Shown: piece by piece, positions 25,806-34,580 of the stretch
Layout: every line of letters starts with the position of its first letter
How positions within the stretch are numbered: the first letter of the stretch is position 1
DNA from: an uncultured cyanobacterium
Lineage (GTDB): Bacteria; Cyanobacteriota; Cyanobacteriia; Cyanobacteriales; Geitlerinemataceae
Assembly (NCBI GenBank): GCA_937899645.1
Contig: CALCCD010000111.1
Coordinates: 1 to 44,603 of the forward strand
Direction: 5' to 3'
Length of the DNA: 44,603 bases
Translations under genes and position numbers: made by a program
The notes under the pieces: model-generated
Seen by the model: the letters and a program-made list of their open reading frames with translations, nothing else
The model's database searches: none
Told to the model about the DNA's origin: nothing

Positions 25806-25847
25806 AGGGTATGAAATTCATTTGTTAAATTTCGTAAATTTCGATAC
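25806..25847 (-). promoter_or_regulatory. NtcA-activated promoter of nirA
   Basis: On the minus strand GTATCGAAATTTAC (25834-25847) is a GTA-N8-TAC site. After 22 nt comes TACCCT (25806-25811), a TAN3T -10 box. Transcription would start near 25799, giving a leader of about 25 nt with the GGAG ribosome-binding site. The spacing is identical to that of the nrtB promoter. Confidence 0.88.
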
Positions 25848-25967
25848 CAAAGTTGGCCGACAACCTCTGTATTATGCGCTGTCCGCAAGGCCCTGATGTG
25901 AGATTTGCTGACAAACTACGTAAATCTTTGGGTGCGCGGCAGCGGGAGCGCGTACGAGTTAGGTCGC

Positions 25968-26810
25968 TCAGGCCGGTTGCAGCAGCCAGAGTCCGGTATA
26001 GGTCATATCCGAGTCGTCGGGGCGCACGAGTAGGAAGTGCAAGCCGCGTGCCGCCTCGCGTCGATCGCGGTAGGTGCGGCCCGCCCCCGACATCTGCGGG
26101 TCTTCAAAGGTCGCGACGATCGAACGGTCGGCCAAGCCCAGCTCCAGCACCAGGCCGTCGGGTTGGCCGGGGATGTAGTCCAGGGCGACGGGGCTCTGGC
26201 GATCGAGCCAGCGCGAGAGGTGAATGGCGGTGCGTCCGGCGTCGATAACTACGCCGGGAATTTGGTGCGTGGAGGCGAGGTTGAGGTTGAGGGGCTGCAG
26301 GAAGTCGGGGGCGAATTTAAAGCGGATCGGGCGATCGAGCAGTGAGTCGAGGTCGCGCGGCGTTAGGCTCGCAAATCGCCAGCGATCGCCTTGCAGGCTT
26401 TCGTCCAGCGGGGTCGGGGCGGGACGACCGACGGCGAGGGGGTCGGTGGCGCGGGCGATCTCGGCGCTAAAGCCGTCGATGTTGCGATATTCTCCGGCGC
26501 GGCGCTGCAAGTAGCGCTTGAGGGCGATCGTTCGGCGCGTGGCGATCGTGGTGACGCCGAGACCCCGGCCAGCGGACTTGATTAGGCTGAGGGCTTCGGG
26601 GCGGAAGGCGTGTAGTGCGTCGGGCAGCGAGCCGATGTCGCGCAGGCGGGCGGCGATCCAGTCGGCGCTGGCTTCGGACTGGACGCACCAGGCGCTGGTT
26701 TGGAAGTCTTTTTCTGGGGCGACGACGCAGAGTTCCCAGAGAGGCGTGCCGCTCGCATCGCAGACTGGACGCTTGTAAAAGTCGATTTGCCAGTAGGTTG
26801 ATTCGGCCAT
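25968..26810 (-). CDS. Tab2/Atab2-like RNA-binding protein
   Basis: A 280-residue protein of the Tab2/Atab2 family (DUF1092), known from Chlamydomonas (psaB translation) and Arabidopsis (photosystem translation), and found across cyanobacteria. Matching features: the start TYWQIDFYKRPVCDASGTPLW-type segment (W..DFY.RP..D..G..LWEL), the region HAFRPEALSLIKSAGRGLGV, the RRT-LKRYLQRR motif, and the LDESLQGDRWRF segment. The function in cyanobacteria is not settled; RNA binding near photosystem mRNAs is the inference. An ATG at 26810 is chosen over the TTG at 26813. It precedes nirA by about 190 nt on the same strand, but the nirA promoter lies between them. Confidence 0.82.
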   Translation of the reverse strand: MAESTYWQIDFYKRPVCDASGTPLWELCVVAPEKDFQTSAWCVQSEASADWIAARLRDIGSLPDALHAFRPEALSLIKSAGRGLGVTTIATRRTIALKRYLQRRAGEYRNIDGFSAEIARATDPLAVGRPAPTPLDESLQGDRWRFASLTPRDLDSLLDRPIRFKFAPDFLQPLNLNLASTHQIPGVVIDAGRTAIHLSRWLDRQSPVALDYIPGQPDGLVLELGLADRSIVATFEDPQMSGAGRTYRDRREAARGLHFLLVRPDDSDMTYTGLWLLQPA

Positions 26811-26899
26811 CAATATAGTTCGGGTCTGAAGTTCCTCTGCTATTTAGTATTGCGTCAGTTGTGGGTGAAGATGGCTGGATTTCTCGGAGTGTCGAACGG

Positions 26900-27006
26900 G
26901 CTGGCGTTGTCGCGGGGAGTGAGAAGTCGGACTTCTGATGTGGCGTGTCTTTTCGGAATATTCAGCAGGTTGGCGCGGTCGCGGGAGGTGAGAAGTCGGA
27001 CTTCTG
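26900..27006. repeat. direct repeat carrying the palindrome AGAAGTCGGACTTCT
   Basis: Two 38-bp copies (26900-26937 and 26969-27006) 69 bp apart agree in most positions (GTCGCGGG...GTGAGAAGTCGGACTTCTG). Each ends in the palindrome AGAAGTC-G-GACTTCT. A related AGAAGTCGGACTT lies at 36818-36830. The rest of the gap 26811-27011 is non-coding. Confidence 0.7.
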
Positions 27007-27011
27007 GGGGG

Positions 27012-27242
27012 TTAACGGAGGTGGCGGCTCAGCCAGTGCCAGAAGCGATCGCCTTGCCGCCAGGACAGCAGCCCGCAGATCGCGGCGAAGACGAGCCCGA
27101 TCGCGCTGAAGGCTCGAAAGCCCGACACTGCCGGGAGAATCAGGCCGATCGCAAAGCCGCAGCTAAAGCGCATCACTGCGCCCAGCCGCTCGAGCTGCTT
27201 GCGGGACTGTTGGGGGTCTCTGGGTTGGCGGGATTCGGGCAT
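27012..27242 (-). CDS. small two-TM membrane protein, 76 aa
   Basis: The protein starts at an ATG at 27242 (MPESRQPRDPQQ), has a basic first part and two hydrophobic segments (VMRFSCGFAIGLILPAVSG and AFSAIGLVFAAICGLLSW), then a basic end (RFWHWLSRHLR). It overlaps the end of the helicase gene by 80 nt in another frame, as coupled genes often do. No known family. No good Shine-Dalgarno is seen, so translational coupling is possible. Confidence 0.5.
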   Translation of the reverse strand: MPESRQPRDPQQSRKQLERLGAVMRFSCGFAIGLILPAVSGFRAFSAIGLVFAAICGLLSWRQGDRFWHWLSRHLR

Positions 27243-30200
27243 GGTTTGGAAGAGATGCGGGGCGATCGCGGCAAAGGTCGGCATAGGTGCAACCAGCGCA
27301 GGCACAACTGCTGGATGTTGGGGCGAAGTCTCCGGCGCGGATCTTGGCGACGATATCGGCGACGACGGGCTCCAGGGCAGCGCGCTCTAGGGCGGTGGCG
27401 GTGACGGCGCGCTTGGTCGCCAGGTCGATCGCCACCCAGTCGGCGTCGGGCGCGATCGCGTGGCCGTAGACCCAAGCTTCGACGAACTCGATTGCCTGGG
27501 TCGTGGGTTCGATTTCGTCGAGGGTCAGGATGCCGCTCCAGCGATCGGCGATGAGGTCGAGCTTGCCGTAGAAACTGATGCCGCCTAGTTCGGTGCGGAC
27601 GGTTCGGCCTTGGCGATCGGCGTCGCGGTAGCTGGCGAAAGCTTTGAGGCGATCGAAGCGATCGACGAGAGCATCAGCCTGTCGCTGCAAGCGCGGCGGG
27701 GCATCTCCGGATCGCTCTCCGGTTTCCAGCAGCCGAGCGACGATCGCCAGAAGCCGATCGCGCTGCCGCGATCGCGCGTCCAGCCCGGGATGCCCGTCGC
27801 GGTAGCGAAACGCAAACAGTTGGGGGCAGCGGTGGTAGTCGCGTAGGGCGCGGGCAGGTAGCTCCGTGGGCGTCCAGGCGATCGGCTCGAGCAGGAGTGG
27901 GCGATCGCGAGTCGTGTCGCGCGGCGGTGGCGGCGGCTCGATCGCGGCATCGGACTCGTCGTACTCCCAGGGTTTGAGGGGAATATCGGCAAACTCCAGG
28001 CCGGGACGCAGCCGCTCGAGGTGGCCTTTCTCGGCCTGGTTGGCGGTCAGGATCAGGCGATCGCGAGCGCGGGTTAGGGCGACGTAGAGCAGTCGCAACA
28101 CTTCGGCATCGTTGGCGCGCTGCTGGCTTTCGGCGATCGCGCGGAACAGGATCGGCGTCTGCTTTTCGCCGGAAATTTCGTCCTCCCAGGTGAAGGCCAC
28201 GCCCCACTCCGGGTCGAATTTGAGGTTGTCGCGATCGGGCGTATCGCCTGCGTTCAGGTTGGCGACGAACACCACCGGCCACTCCAGTCCCTTGGATTTG
28301 TGGATGGTCATCAGCGAGATGGCGTTGTCGGCCTCCAGCGGCAGGCGGGGGATTTTGACTTCGCTGTCGATCGCGCGATCGAGCTGGCGGACGACGCCGA
28401 ACAGGCTGCGATCTTTGGCCTCGAGTTTTGCAATCAGCTCCAACATGCCGCGCCAGTCCGCCAGCCGCCGCGCTGCGCCGGGGAGGTTGCCGATCGCGGC
28501 GGTGTAGCCTGTCAGGCGATCGGCGATCTGCGTTCGGCGGCTGGGGTCGTCGCGGCGATCGCGCAGCTCGGTCAGGGTCTCCACCGGGGTCGCTAGCCCA
28601 CCGGCAGAGTCCCCAAAAAAATCCGGATCTTGCGACCAGTCCCAGGCGCAAATTCGCTGCCACCAGATCGCGCGGCGGGGTTTTTCGGGCGGTTCTTCTT
28701 CGGGTTCACCTCCAGCGTTATCTTCGGAAAATCGCGGTGGTGGCACCGGCCGATCGTCGGTGAGTTCGGCGGTGTCGCGGGCGATCTGTGCGAGGGTGCG
28801 ATCGCTCACCGCAAAGAACGGACTCCGCAGTAGCGCCACCAGCGCTAGATCGTCCGCCTCGTCCGCCAGCCAGCGCAGCAGCATCAGCACGTCCTTGGCT
28901 TCGCGCGTGTCCAGCAGGCTGTCGCCCCCGACGATCGACACCGGCAGGCCGCACTCCTCTAGCACATCGCCGTAGAGCTGCAACACCGCCCAGGCGCGCC
29001 CGAGAATAGCGATATCGCCGTACTGCATCGGTCGCGGCTGCCCCGATTTGCGATCGGCCACCGGCCATTGTTCCTGCACGGCGCGATCGATCCACTCGGC
29101 AATCTTGCGCCCCTCTGCCCGCCGCCGCTCCTCCGCCGTGATGCCGTTGGGCGGATCGAGGGCGTAGACCTCCACCGGTGGCGCGTCGTCCGGGGCGACC
29201 GTGCGGGCGGCGTCGAGGTCTTGGTGAATGTCTTCCAGGAGCGGGCGAAAAATTTTGTTGATGCCGTCGATCAGCGGCGCGTGGGTGCGGAAACAAAGGC
29301 TCATCTCGACGCGATCGCCACCGCCCGCCACGATGCGATCGCTGAAGTCGAGAAACACCCGCACGTCCGCCCGCCGAAAGCTATAAATCGACTGCTTCAC
29401 GTCGCCCACCACCGTTAGGCTCGCCGGTTCTTCGGTTGGATTGCCGAGGCCGGTGAGGGCGTTGACGATTTGCGCCTGGACGGGGTTGGTGTCTTGGAAC
29501 TCATCGACGAGGAAGGCGCGGAAGCGATCGCGATAGTACGCACGCACTTCAGCATGTTCGAGCGCGGCGATCGCGCCCACCTCCAGATCGTCGAAGGTCA
29601 AAATCCGCTGGCGGTGTTTGGCCTTGCGGAAATGCTCGCGCACCAGCTCGAAGGCGCGGCGCAGCACGGGCAGTTTGGCGGCCAGCGCACGATCGGCTTC
29701 GCCCAACTCGACGGTGAGCGAGCCTTTCTCCAGCGGCTTTTTCGTCAGCGCCTTCAGTGTTTTTAGCTCCGCCTTGACGCGCTCCACGTCTCCGGGCGGC
29801 CAGTTTTTCTTGCTGCCGCCGCGTAGATTTATCGACTTGATGGCCTCCAGATAGCCCTGGATCTCGCGCCGATCCTCGATCGCCATCATCGCCGTCAGCC
29901 CGTTGAGCCGCGCCTCTTCGAGCTTGTCGCCCGCCTTGCCGCAGGTGTTGTTCAGCACGAAATAGCAGTCCGCCCAGCCCGGATCGTCGAGCAGCTTCGA
30001 TAGCTCGCGATCGCGCATTTCCTCCACCAGCGCGCCCCAGTCCGCCTCCCAATCGGCGGGCAGGCGATCGAACGCTTGCCCCACCGAAATCGGGTCGCCG
30101 AGCAGCCGCGCGATCGCCGCCTCGAGCTGCGAGTAGGGAATCGCGTCGTAAATCTCGTCGGGCAGGTTCGCCAGCGCCTCGCAGAGCTGTTCGTCCATCC

Positions 30201-30570
30201 AGGTGGGCGCTTCGATATCGTCAATAATCGAAAAGCTGGCGGGCACTCCGGCGCGATCGGGATGTTCCTCGCAGACGCGCTTAGCGAGGCTGTGCAGCGT
30301 GCAGATCGGCGCGGCCTCCAGCTCGGCCAGCCAGTCGAGGCGATCGGGGTGCTGGGCGCGCACGAAGCTGCGAATCCTCGACTTCAGCTCCTGGGCGGCC
30401 TTTTCGGTGAACGTTGCCGCCACCACTTCCAGCGGCGAGCAGTCGCGATCGCGCAAATAATACAGGTAGCGCTCGGCCAGAACGAACGTCTTGCCGGTTC
30501 CAGCTCCGGCAGTGACGGCGACACTACCGGGCGCGAGGGCAGCGCGAGCTTGCTGCGGAGTCAGTCCCAT
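27163..30570 (-). CDS. UvrD/RecB-family helicase with C-terminal Fe-S nuclease-like domain
   Basis: A 1135-residue SF1A helicase like AddA/RecB. Motif I is AGAGTGKT (21-28); FTEKAAQELKSRI, LVDEFQDTNPVQAQI (motif II), GDVKQSIYSFRRA (III), MTIHKSKGLEWPVVF (V) and LYVALTRARDRLIL (VI) are all present. The C-terminal part (about 900-1110) is of the PD-(D/E)XK RecB-nuclease type with a [4Fe-4S] pattern: CPQLFAF (about 914) and CAGCTYADLC (about 1090). The GKLDLI motif supplies the first acid. At the D-x-K position the sequence reads LTLDEIEP, so the catalytic lysine is missing. It likely processes DNA ends, but the nuclease may be inactive. An RNA partner such as AddB or RecC is not in the window. 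Confidence 0.87.
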   Translation of the reverse strand: MGLTPQQARAALAPGSVAVTAGAGTGKTFVLAERYLYYLRDRDCSPLEVVAATFTEKAAQELKSRIRSFVRAQHPDRLDWLAELEAAPICTLHSLAKRVCEEHPDRAGVPASFSIIDDIEAPTWMDEQLCEALANLPDEIYDAIPYSQLEAAIARLLGDPISVGQAFDRLPADWEADWGALVEEMRDRELSKLLDDPGWADCYFVLNNTCGKAGDKLEEARLNGLTAMMAIEDRREIQGYLEAIKSINLRGGSKKNWPPGDVERVKAELKTLKALTKKPLEKGSLTVELGEADRALAAKLPVLRRAFELVREHFRKAKHRQRILTFDDLEVGAIAALEHAEVRAYYRDRFRAFLVDEFQDTNPVQAQIVNALTGLGNPTEEPASLTVVGDVKQSIYSFRRADVRVFLDFSDRIVAGGGDRVEMSLCFRTHAPLIDGINKIFRPLLEDIHQDLDAARTVAPDDAPPVEVYALDPPNGITAEERRRAEGRKIAEWIDRAVQEQWPVADRKSGQPRPMQYGDIAILGRAWAVLQLYGDVLEECGLPVSIVGGDSLLDTREAKDVLMLLRWLADEADDLALVALLRSPFFAVSDRTLAQIARDTAELTDDRPVPPPRFSEDNAGGEPEEEPPEKPRRAIWWQRICAWDWSQDPDFFGDSAGGLATPVETLTELRDRRDDPSRRTQIADRLTGYTAAIGNLPGAARRLADWRGMLELIAKLEAKDRSLFGVVRQLDRAIDSEVKIPRLPLEADNAISLMTIHKSKGLEWPVVFVANLNAGDTPDRDNLKFDPEWGVAFTWEDEISGEKQTPILFRAIAESQQRANDAEVLRLLYVALTRARDRLILTANQAEKGHLERLRPGLEFADIPLKPWEYDESDAAIEPPPPPRDTTRDRPLLLEPIAWTPTELPARALRDYHRCPQLFAFRYRDGHPGLDARSRQRDRLLAIVARLLETGERSGDAPPRLQRQADALVDRFDRLKAFASYRDADRQGRTVRTELGGISFYGKLDLIADRWSGILTLDEIEPTTQAIEFVEAWVYGHAIAPDADWVAIDLATKRAVTATALERAALEPVVADIVAKIRAGDFAPTSSSCACAGCTYADLCRDRPASLPNHARIPPTQRPPTVPQAARAAGRSDAL

Positions 30571-30668
30571 GATGGTTCGCGGGTCGATCGCGGGCGTTCC
30601 ATTACTGTAGCGCTTCGCCCAGTTTGGCAGCGCTGGCGGGTCGCTCCCTGCGGCGATCGCGCGGGCGG

Positions 30669-31070
30669 TTAAGGTCGCTGGCGCTGTTCGATCTCGCGTA
30701 GGCGATCGGCGAAGTAGCTGACCATCTCAACGCGAATCCAGGTGTTCTGTTCCATCTCCGCGACCAGGTCGCAGAGGCCGGGGCGGTCGGCGATCAGCGG
30801 CTCTAGGGCCTCGCGATCTTCAATCAGTTGGCGGGCTAGTTCGACGGTGGCGCGAAAGTCTTCGCAGTTGCTGCAACCGGCGTCGCAAACGGCATCGGCC
30901 TGCTGCCATGCGAGCCGAACCGTCCACTTACCCAAACCTGGAACCTGCCACAACCAGTGCGACTTGAGCAATGCTTGCAGAACCCGACTTCGAGTACGCA
31001 GGAGTTGCCACGTTTGATGCGCCAAAACTTCGGCGGCATCGCATACACGAGGCGATGACGTAGAAACCAC
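30669..31070 (-). CDS. hypothetical protein, 133 aa
   Basis: I do not recognise the family. The N-terminal third (VCDAAEVLAHQTWQLLR) is helical. The middle has a small cysteine cluster (CDAGCSNC), which might bind zinc or Fe-S. The C-terminal half (RATVELARQLIEDREALEPLIAD; VEMVSYFADRLREIEQRQ) is helical and charged. A GTG at 31070 is the likely start. It lies about 100 nt upstream of the helicase gene on the same strand and may be cotranscribed with it. No promoter motif or ribosome-binding site is clear. Confidence 0.55.
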   Translation of the reverse strand: MVSTSSPRVCDAAEVLAHQTWQLLRTRSRVLQALLKSHWLWQVPGLGKWTVRLAWQQADAVCDAGCSNCEDFRATVELARQLIEDREALEPLIADRPGLCDLVAEMEQNTWIRVEMVSYFADRLREIEQRQRP

Positions 31071-31537
31071 GATTGAATTACCTAAATACGAGAACCGCCA
31101 ACACCCGCGATATTGCCGTGTCGCTCGGTTCGCAAGACCCTAACGAAATCCATCTTACGCGCCAAATTCAAACCTGGCTTCAGTGTATCTAATCGACTTT
31201 TTTTGCGTGCGATCGCGCAGCGTACCGACCTCGATCGAGATCGCTCAATCCCAGATGGAGCCAGGGCTTGGAACACACTAAAGAATTCATGAATTTACCC
31301 AAACGAGCCCGATACAGTAGCGGCCGACCGAGTGCGGCGGCGGGTTTTTACAATCGCGCTACGGGGTTACCTAGGAATTCGCGTGTAATCACGCAGGACT
31401 TCTCGGCCCCGAGGCTCGGATAGGTGTAGCGGCGATCGCGACTATCCGTGAGTCTACAGGGGGCAGCCTCGGGCGAGATCTTCGCCTCGGTGCGGCCAGA
31501 ACCATACGAAAGCGATCTAGAGAAATCTGGGCGATCG
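31071..31537. other. intergenic region, nothing recognised
   Basis: About 470 bp between two minus-strand genes. The frames here are short and unlike proteins. I see no RNA gene or well-formed terminator. Confidence 0.4.
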
Positions 31538-32527
31538 TCAGTCGGCTCGGAGCTGCGCGCAGCGACCCTCAACCCAGGCGATCGTCCGATCGCCGAGGCT
31601 GACGCCGTCGAGCCGGTCGATTTCGCGAATGCCCGTCGGGCTGGTGACATTGACTTCGGTGACGTAGCCGCCGATGACGTCGAGACCGACAAAGTAGAGG
31701 CCGTCGCGCTGGAGTACGGGCGCAATCGCTTTACAAATGTCCCGCTCGCGATCGGTGACGTTTACCTTCGCGACCCGCCCGCCGACGGCCATATTGCCGC
31801 GAAAGTCGCTGCCGGTGGGGATGCGGTTGACCGCACCGATCGGCTCGCCGTCGAGCAAAATGATTCGCTTGTCGCCGTCTTTGGCCTCTGGCAGAAACTG
31901 CTGCACCATCACCGGCAGCGTGCCGCGCAGCGTGGCGATCTCGACGAGCGAGTTGAAGTTGCGATCGCCATCTTCGAGGAACAAAATGCCTTCGCCTGCC
32001 TTACCGCCGATCGGCTTGAGGACGGCACGACCCTCCTGGGTAACGAACGCTTGGATTGCGTCTTTTTCCGCCGAGACGATCGTTCGGGGCATCCACTCCG
32101 CAAACCGCAGGCCGTACATTTTTTCGTTGGCGTGGCGCAGCCCGGACGGACGGTTGACCACCAGGGTTTGGCGCGGATCGACGTAGTCTAGGATGTAGGT
32201 GGCGTACAGGTAGGCCGTATCGACTGGCGGGTCGGTACGCATAAACACCGCGTCCATCGCGTCTAGCTCCATCGGGCTCGCCTCGCCCGCGTACTCGAAC
32301 CATTGCTCCCCGGCGAGCCAGCGATCGCCCGCTTCGTTCAGCTCCACCGGCACGAATCGCACGGGCCGCACCGTCGCCACTGCCCGCCCCTCTTTTACGC
32401 CGAGCGATGATGCTTGGGTGACGAAGACCTCGTGACCGCGCGCCTGGGTCGCTTCCATCAGCGCAACGGTGCTGTCATGGCCGGGATCGAGGCGATCGAG
32501 CGGATCGAGAACGAACGTAAATTTCAC
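31538..32527 (-). CDS. gshB: glutathione synthetase
   Basis: GshB ligates glycine to gamma-glutamylcysteine with ATP in the cytoplasm. The 329-residue protein shows the family's N-terminus FVLDPLDRLDPGHDST, the substrate region FMRTDPPVDTAYLYAT, the ATP-grasp motif LKPIGGKAGEGILFL, and the metal and substrate loops (LDVIGGYVTEVNVTSPTGIREID). The frame is open to 32623, but known proteins begin MKFxFxIDP, and here a GTG codon at 32527 gives exactly that start. An ATG at 32560 is the alternative. The divergent ndhO gene shares the upstream region. Confidence 0.93.
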   Translation of the reverse strand: MKFTFVLDPLDRLDPGHDSTVALMEATQARGHEVFVTQASSLGVKEGRAVATVRPVRFVPVELNEAGDRWLAGEQWFEYAGEASPMELDAMDAVFMRTDPPVDTAYLYATYILDYVDPRQTLVVNRPSGLRHANEKMYGLRFAEWMPRTIVSAEKDAIQAFVTQEGRAVLKPIGGKAGEGILFLEDGDRNFNSLVEIATLRGTLPVMVQQFLPEAKDGDKRIILLDGEPIGAVNRIPTGSDFRGNMAVGGRVAKVNVTDRERDICKAIAPVLQRDGLYFVGLDVIGGYVTEVNVTSPTGIREIDRLDGVSLGDRTIAWVEGRCAQLRAD

Positions 32528-32751
32528 GGGTGAAGCGAAGAAACGACAGGGCGAGGCCATTATCGACGAATTCGCCCGACCGCGATCGCGGAGGCAAACC
32601 GATCGGCTAAGTCGATCGCGCAAATCAATCGCGGGATCGTCTCGCCTGCGGATCTCGGTAGGATAGGGGACGTGGCCGATCGCGACCAGCGCGATATCGA
32701 CCTCGGGAGTGCGAGATGCTCGCGCCCCCTATTCTTTACCTTTCCACGTTC

Positions 32752-32994
32752 ATGGCAGAGCCCAAAGCAAAACCGAAACCCAAGAAGCTCAAGCGCGGTT
32801 CGTTCGTGCGCGTCGTCCGCGAAAAGCTCGAAAACAGCGTCGAGGCCCTCGCCAGTGATACGCGCCTGCCGCCCTACATCTTCGAGACGCGCGGCGAAAT
32901 CCTCGAAACCAAGGACGACTACGCGCTGCTCAAATTTGGCGCAGTGCCGACGCCGAACATCTGGCTGCGTCTCGACCAGCTCGAAGCCTGGTAA
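32752..32994 (+). CDS. ndhO: NAD(P)H-quinone oxidoreductase subunit O
   Basis: NdhO is a small peripheral subunit of the cyanobacterial/plastid NDH-1 complex, used in cyclic electron flow around photosystem I and in respiration. The 80-residue protein begins MAEPKAKPKPKKLKRGSFV; conserved are VREKLENS, ASDTRLPPYIFETRGEI and VPTPNIWLRLDQLE. The ATG at 32752 is chosen over one at 32716 by family length, though the Lys/Pro N-terminus is longer than the usual 70 or so residues. It is divergent from gshB and is followed 180 nt later by the GT2 gene. Confidence 0.93.
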   Translation: MAEPKAKPKPKKLKRGSFVRVVREKLENSVEALASDTRLPPYIFETRGEILETKDDYALLKFGAVPTPNIWLRLDQLEAW

Positions 32995-33173
32995 ACGCCT
33001 GCCGGATGGTGTCAATCTGGAGCCAATCCGGGGTCAGCACGGGGCGATCGCAAGGTGGCGGTTTCCTCGTGGCGCTCGACCTCGAAATGGTCGCGACGTT
33101 GCTGGCGGGGAAGCAAGGCAGTATTTTGGCGCTGTACGGTTTGTTCTCTCGCGCCAGTCCCTCGCGCACGCCC

Positions 33174-34448
33174 ATGACGCCCGATCGAAACCCGAGTTTT
33201 GCGGATGCCGACATCTATGCTGACGTGACGATCGCCGAAACAGCAGGCGAGATCGAGCCCGAACCCCAACCGGAAGCGCGTCCCGAGCTGTCGATCGTCA
33301 TGCCCTGCCTGAACGAGTATCAGACGCTGGCAGCGTGCATCGAGAAAGCGCGCACGGCGATCGCTGCGCTGGGCGTCAGTGGCGAAGTCGTCATCGCCGA
33401 CAACGGCTCGACCGACGGCTCGCAAGATTTGGCGCGATCGCTCGGCGTGCGGGTTATCGACGTGCCGGTGCGCGGCTACGGCGCGGCCCTGATTTGGGGG
33501 ATGCGCGCGGCGCACGGGCGCTATCTCGTGATGGGCGATGCCGACGATTCCTACGACTTTCGCGAGGCAGTGGCGCTGGTGACGCGGCTGGCGGAAGGGT
33601 TCGATCTGGTGGTCGGGACGCGGCTAAAAGGGCGCATCGAGCCGGGGGCGATGCCCTGGAAGAATCGCTACATCGGCACGCCCGCATTAACGGCGATCGT
33701 CAACACCGTTTACGGCTGCAACTTTTCGGACGTGAACTGCGGCATGCGGGCGCTGAAAAAGTCGGCGTTCGAGGCGATGCACCTGGAGTCGAGCGGCATG
33801 GAGTTCGCATCGGAGATGTTGGTGAAGGCAGCGATTCTGGGACTCAAGACCAGCGAAGTGCCGATTACGCTGCACGTGGACGGGCGCGATCGCGAGCCGC
33901 ACCTGCGTCCCTGGGCGGACGGCTGGCGGCACCTGAAATACATTCTGCTGTTCGCGCCGAAGCTGATTTACTTCCTGCCCGGTTCGATTCTGATCGGCGT
34001 TGGCATCGTGCTGAGCGCGATCCTGGCGATCGCGCCGAGCGGCGAGCAGGTCTACCTCGGGGCGCTGCGTTTCGGCGACCACTGGATCGTCGCGGCGGCG
34101 CTGGCGGTGCTGCTGGGCTACGAACTGATGCTGACCGGGCTGCTGGCACACCTGTACACGCTGACCCACCGCCTGCGCCGAAAAACCCCTCGCATGTCCT
34201 GGCTGGTGAAGTTCGTCAAAATCGAGACGATCGGCATTGTGGCGCTGCTGACCCTGGGGGCGGGGCTGGCGATCGAGCTATCGGTCGTGCGCCAGTGGGT
34301 GGGCGGCGGCTTCGGACCGATGAACGCGATCCGTCCGGCGGTGATGGGGATGGCGCTGATCTTGATCGGGACGCAGACGCTGTTTAGCGGCATGTTCTAT
34401 GCGGTACTCTCCGATCGCTACCAGAACGCGATTTCCGATCGTTCCTAG
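33174..34448 (+). CDS. GT2 glycosyltransferase, polyprenyl-phosphate type
   Basis: A 424-residue protein. The first part (about 40-260) is a GT-A family 2 domain: LSIVMPCLNEYQTL, VVIADNGSTDGSQDLA, the metal motif GDADDSYD and the acceptor loop VNCGMRALKKSAFE. This resembles dolichol-phosphate-mannose and similar polyprenyl-phosphate sugar synthases. The C-terminal part has four TM helices (KLIYFLPGSILIGVGIVLSA; ALAVLLGYELMLTGLLAH; TIGIVALLTLGAGLAIEL; AVMGMALILIGTQTLFSG), as in GtrB-like enzymes. I start it at the ATG at 33174 (MTPDRNPSF). It likely makes a lipid-linked sugar for the membrane protein made by the DUF2142 gene downstream. Confidence 0.88.
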   Translation: MTPDRNPSFADADIYADVTIAETAGEIEPEPQPEARPELSIVMPCLNEYQTLAACIEKARTAIAALGVSGEVVIADNGSTDGSQDLARSLGVRVIDVPVRGYGAALIWGMRAAHGRYLVMGDADDSYDFREAVALVTRLAEGFDLVVGTRLKGRIEPGAMPWKNRYIGTPALTAIVNTVYGCNFSDVNCGMRALKKSAFEAMHLESSGMEFASEMLVKAAILGLKTSEVPITLHVDGRDREPHLRPWADGWRHLKYILLFAPKLIYFLPGSILIGVGIVLSAILAIAPSGEQVYLGALRFGDHWIVAAALAVLLGYELMLTGLLAHLYTLTHRLRRKTPRMSWLVKFVKIETIGIVALLTLGAGLAIELSVVRQWVGGGFGPMNAIRPAVMGMALILIGTQTLFSGMFYAVLSDRYQNAISDRS

Positions 34449-34507
34449 GCTAGCCCGATCGCTATCGCGGCATATTTGGACTTCTCGCACAGATTTGAAA
34501 GTCTGGA

Positions 34508-34524
34508 GCAGCCGGGACGGCTGC
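34508..34524. repeat. short palindrome between GT2 and methyltransferase genes
   Basis: GCAGCC-GGGAC-GGCTGC, a 6-bp stem, 60 nt after the GT2 stop. It has no T-tract. It may be one of the dispersed repeats rather than a terminator. Confidence 0.4.
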
Positions 34525-34580
34525 GCTACGGAAATTCCAGGTTTTTGCTTCCGTCACTCTCTCAAACAGTTTCATCCTTC

